Shown here in pieces: positions 51,101-52,067 of a DNA stretch of 52,067 nucleotides. The position numbers and the translations under genes are program-made. The stretch covers positions 1-52,067 of the forward strand of contig JAJYUH010000017.1 in assembly GCA_021792635.1 (NCBI GenBank), read 5' to 3'. The number at the start of each line of letters is the position of its first letter. Positions within the stretch are counted from its first letter, which is position 1. A model generated the notes under the pieces. The model was not told where the DNA came from. It saw nothing but the letters and a program-made list of their open reading frames with translations, and made no database searches. This DNA comes from Natronospirales bacterium. Lineage in GTDB: Bacteria > Pseudomonadota > Gammaproteobacteria > Natronospirales > REEB76.

Positions 51101-52067
51101 CCATCCACCGTCCCTGATCCCGTGATGACCACATTCCGCGCCGTCGTGTAAGCGCTCCAGTCAATGGTGTCATTACCGGAAGTCACGCCACCGCCATTGA
51201 GACTGCCGCTCAAGCTTGCGCCATTGGCGAAGATAAAATTGTCCGTACCCGTACCGCCGATCAGGTTACCGATGTTCGTGAACGTGCCGCCCAGACCCGT
51301 CACGCTGCCCTGGTTGGCACCGGTGACGCTCCAGGTATTGGCGCTGTTGTTCCCCTGCAGGCTGTTACCCGTCGCCGCCCCGCTGCCGCCATTGATATTG
51401 CCTGACAGGCTGCCGCCACTCAGTACAAACGCATTGCTGCCGCTGCCACCAGTCAGGTTCTCGATGCTGCTGAAGTTGAAGCCATCTACATTGCCGGCAT
51501 TGGCACCATTGAGCGTCCAGGCGTTCGTCAGATTCGGCCCGGTGAGCGTGTCGCTGCCCGCACTGCCCACCAGCGTGCCGATGCCGCTGAACGTCCCACC
51601 GATCTGTGAACCCGCACCGCTGCTGCTGGAACTCAGGGTCACACTCACCGGCCCGGCGAGGGCCGCATAGTCCAGCGTGTTGCTACCCGCGCCCCCATCC
51701 ACACTGCCCGATACGCTACCACCCGTCAGGAACACAAAGCGGTCATTGCCCGTCCCACCCACCAGATTGCTGATGCCGCTGAACGTGGTGGTGGTATTAA
51801 GGGTACCGGCATTCGCACCGCTGATCTGCCAGGCGTTGCTCCCGTCGGTCGCCGCCAGCGTGTCCACACCGCCGCCACCCGTGATCGAACCGTTGAAGCT
51901 CACTACCCCGCTCGCCAGCGTGAACGTGTCATTGCCCGTCCCGCCGGTGAGGTTTTGGAAGCTGCCGAAGTTCAACACCTGGGCGGAACCCGTATCCTGC
52001 AGGCTACCGCCGTTCGCCGCGGTGACGGTGTACGTCGCCCCGCTGGCATCTCCACTGAGCGTATTCG
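48115..52067 (-). CDS. Large repeat-rich secreted adhesin (FhaB/TpsA-like), N-terminus beyond window
   Basis: The minus frame is open from the right window edge to TGA at 48115, more than 1300 codons. The upstream part (50815-52067) has ~60-residue modules with NLTGGTGNDTF-like turns and a recurring NAWxxxGANAGxx box. The rest to about 48400 is beta-helix-type sequence with short Gly/Ser/Thr/Asn-rich strands (SLTINGGTVALGNVTTSAGQ; LASGGAITDTAGQSV), as in filamentous haemagglutinin exoproteins. The end carries FIDVSLFQNISLYDVFGSGI and LPADQCERPNSKSC, then a basic tail. Cysteine is nearly absent elsewhere. Secretion through a two-partner TpsB pore is inferred; the N-terminal TPS signal would lie outside the window. 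Confidence 0.85.
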   Translation of the reverse strand, partial: NTLSGDASGATYTVTAANGGSLQDTGSAQVLNFGSFQNLTGGTGNDTFTLASGVVSFNGSITGGGGVDTLAATDGSNAWQISGANAGTLNTTTTFSGISNLVGGTGNDRFVFLTGGSVSGSVDGGAGSNTLDYAALAGPVSVTLSSSSSGAGSQIGGTFSGIGTLVGSAGSDTLTGPNLTNAWTLNGANAGNVDGFNFSSIENLTGGSGSNAFVLSGGSLSGNINGGSGAATGNSLQGNNSANTWSVTGANQGSVTGLGGTFTNIGNLIGGTGTDNFIFANGASLSGSLNGGGVTSGNDTIDWSAYTTARNVVITGSGTVDGMQGTETSITGGFDNITDIVGANGAVGLLNNLAGPNSVNIWNVTGSNAGTLDAALAFSDFQILSGGAGADTFNLSAGVSGSINGGGGADTVNIVGSFIAPASTLAINNVGTIADNAGATVTAGTLAISGATSIGSASKPLLGNLGNLQIAASNGNAFINTVGSVNLQGISLGSGTLTLASGGAITDTAGQSVAAGAVNLTAASGIGTTAALLKTVTANLSAAVSGIGDINISNTGALTLGAVSTNNGAVYITSAGALIANGPVTSGGNITLTTSSGDLTTAGTIAAGGGSDVNLVAAGQLNLDSTVSSGTGILSLTGGTGVTGNIGGNLAGGMVTVTAASGDITFTGVTSGASGGTTLQAPGNITLQGFNTTRGTLTIQNGGTFMVAGPVNLNGALAQTGAGPVVLDSNVTGNGGSVQLASATAVGSGTAAGITTGGGAIIFDQGITGSGGASSLTLDSGTGDINLQAVSNLGSLTLQTSGTLSLGNNISANSLLASGITGSIAITGANVSVITTNTTVDFSHATGINGLTAGGQALAVNSGSGNVILSPVGQVTPLASLTINGGTVALGNVTTSAGQSYTGAVQLAGNLSSTVNGGVTVNGNLALISDVVVSAAGGGISISGTVDGAHALTLTAASGPVTLGGAVGGSAPLVSLTVNSAAVTLGSVTTSGSQNYQSGSASLAGVLNSKTGAINFGGRLDITSASTIQANAIGFNGGAGSVRGNTTLTLLPETNGLAVNIGGSGSGLTLNTIAMDGYDGALYIGAGPAPNGGVGISLPVAAGNITVNGSLTLGSSASLVLVGMGNLSLDSGTLTANSVTLVAGSQNSVMQNPGAPQTLINANTVVLVSGGQIGQLGQELNIQVPSSAAQVQIATGAIQSFLAPPTLPVVIGPLAVVADTIAAQLGLFVQANSQVTSIGQQIAALAQTGGLLQGGFIDVSLFQNISLYDVFGSGIMLPADQCERPNSKSCHPRSTGGQVSSGHRERRTRRMIRGKT
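50815..52067 (-). repeat. Degenerate tandem protein modules in the adhesin
   Basis: At least five copies of a module with consensus N-L-x-G-G-x-G-x-D-x-F are visible, beginning near 51954, 51768, 51579, 51459 and 51267, with a further copy near 50920. Most are paired with an N-x-W-x-x-x-G-x-N-x-G box and an aromatic-x-x-I segment. Spacing is about 60 residues, sometimes half that. Divergence is high, so duplication is old. Confidence 0.75.

Noticed and set aside
48584..51670. Several long plus-strand frames opposite the adhesin
   Set aside because: The Gly/Ser/Thr-rich repeats on the minus strand deplete stops on the other strand. The Pro/Val/Leu-rich products carry no motifs or good starts.
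50815..52067. Classical RTX calcium-binding nonapeptide array
   Set aside because: GGxGxD turns occur singly every ~60 residues rather than as consecutive nonapeptides, and no type I secretion signal is seen at the C-terminus.

Overview
The window is one chromosomal segment of a fairly GC-rich gammaproteobacterium. The evidence is gene content and order: surE-pcm-nlpD-rpoS, truD next to ftsB-eno-kdsA-pyrG, and the long block rpsB-tsf-pyrH-frr-uppS-cdsA-rseP-bamA-skp-lpxD-fabZ-lpxA-lpxB-rnhB-dnaE-accA-tilS. All are classic gammaproteobacterial neighbourhoods with lipid A, BAM and Dsb envelope functions. I cannot name the genus. No tRNA, rRNA or CRISPR array was seen.

Layout. 1-1005: an IS110-family transposase running off the left edge, with a structured leader (1009-1087) that buries its ribosome binding site. 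1237-4511 (minus): rpoS, nlpD, pcm, surE. 4588-5340 (plus): a small island with an Smr-domain gene and an unannotated 59-residue membrane protein. 5351-31020 (minus): an almost gapless run of housekeeping genes for tRNA modification (truD, tilS), central metabolism (eno, accA), LPS (kdsA, lpxA/B/D), replication (dnaE, rnhB), outer-membrane assembly (bamA, skp, rseP), membrane lipids and carriers (cdsA, uppS) and translation (frr, pyrH, tsf, rpsB). 31254-37891 (plus): map, glnD and the lysine/peptidoglycan genes dapC-dapD-dapE. 37971-45193 (minus): a small lipoprotein gene with a broken signal peptide, dsbB, phoU, phoR, phoB, tsaB, a YoaA-type helicase and a catalytically degenerate GT51 protein. 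45385-47127 (plus): GTP-dependent PEP carboxykinase. 47193-52067 (minus): an FHA-domain protein preceded by the end of a very large, repeat-rich secreted adhesin that continues past the right edge.

Most notable observation. Two genes of the MEP (non-mevalonate) isoprenoid pathway are present only as short relics at their ancestral positions. Between cdsA and rseP, dxr (ispC) is reduced to about 32 N-terminal codons fused in frame to about 44 C-terminal codons. Between ftsB and truD, ispD is reduced to about 30 N-terminal codons, out of frame and with an upstream stop, and ispF is absent; truD now seems to begin inside the old ispD sequence, read in another frame. All neighbours are intact, and uppS, which consumes IPP, remains. 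This points to secondary loss of the MEP pathway and dependence on another IPP source, most simply a mevalonate pathway elsewhere in the genome. The dxr scar still keeps the overlaps that couple cdsA translation to rseP.

Other points of interest are the inactive-looking GT51 domain, a long basic C-terminal tail on ribosomal protein S2, the modular repeats of the adhesin, and a rpsB promoter with a GC-rich discriminator facing a possible map promoter.
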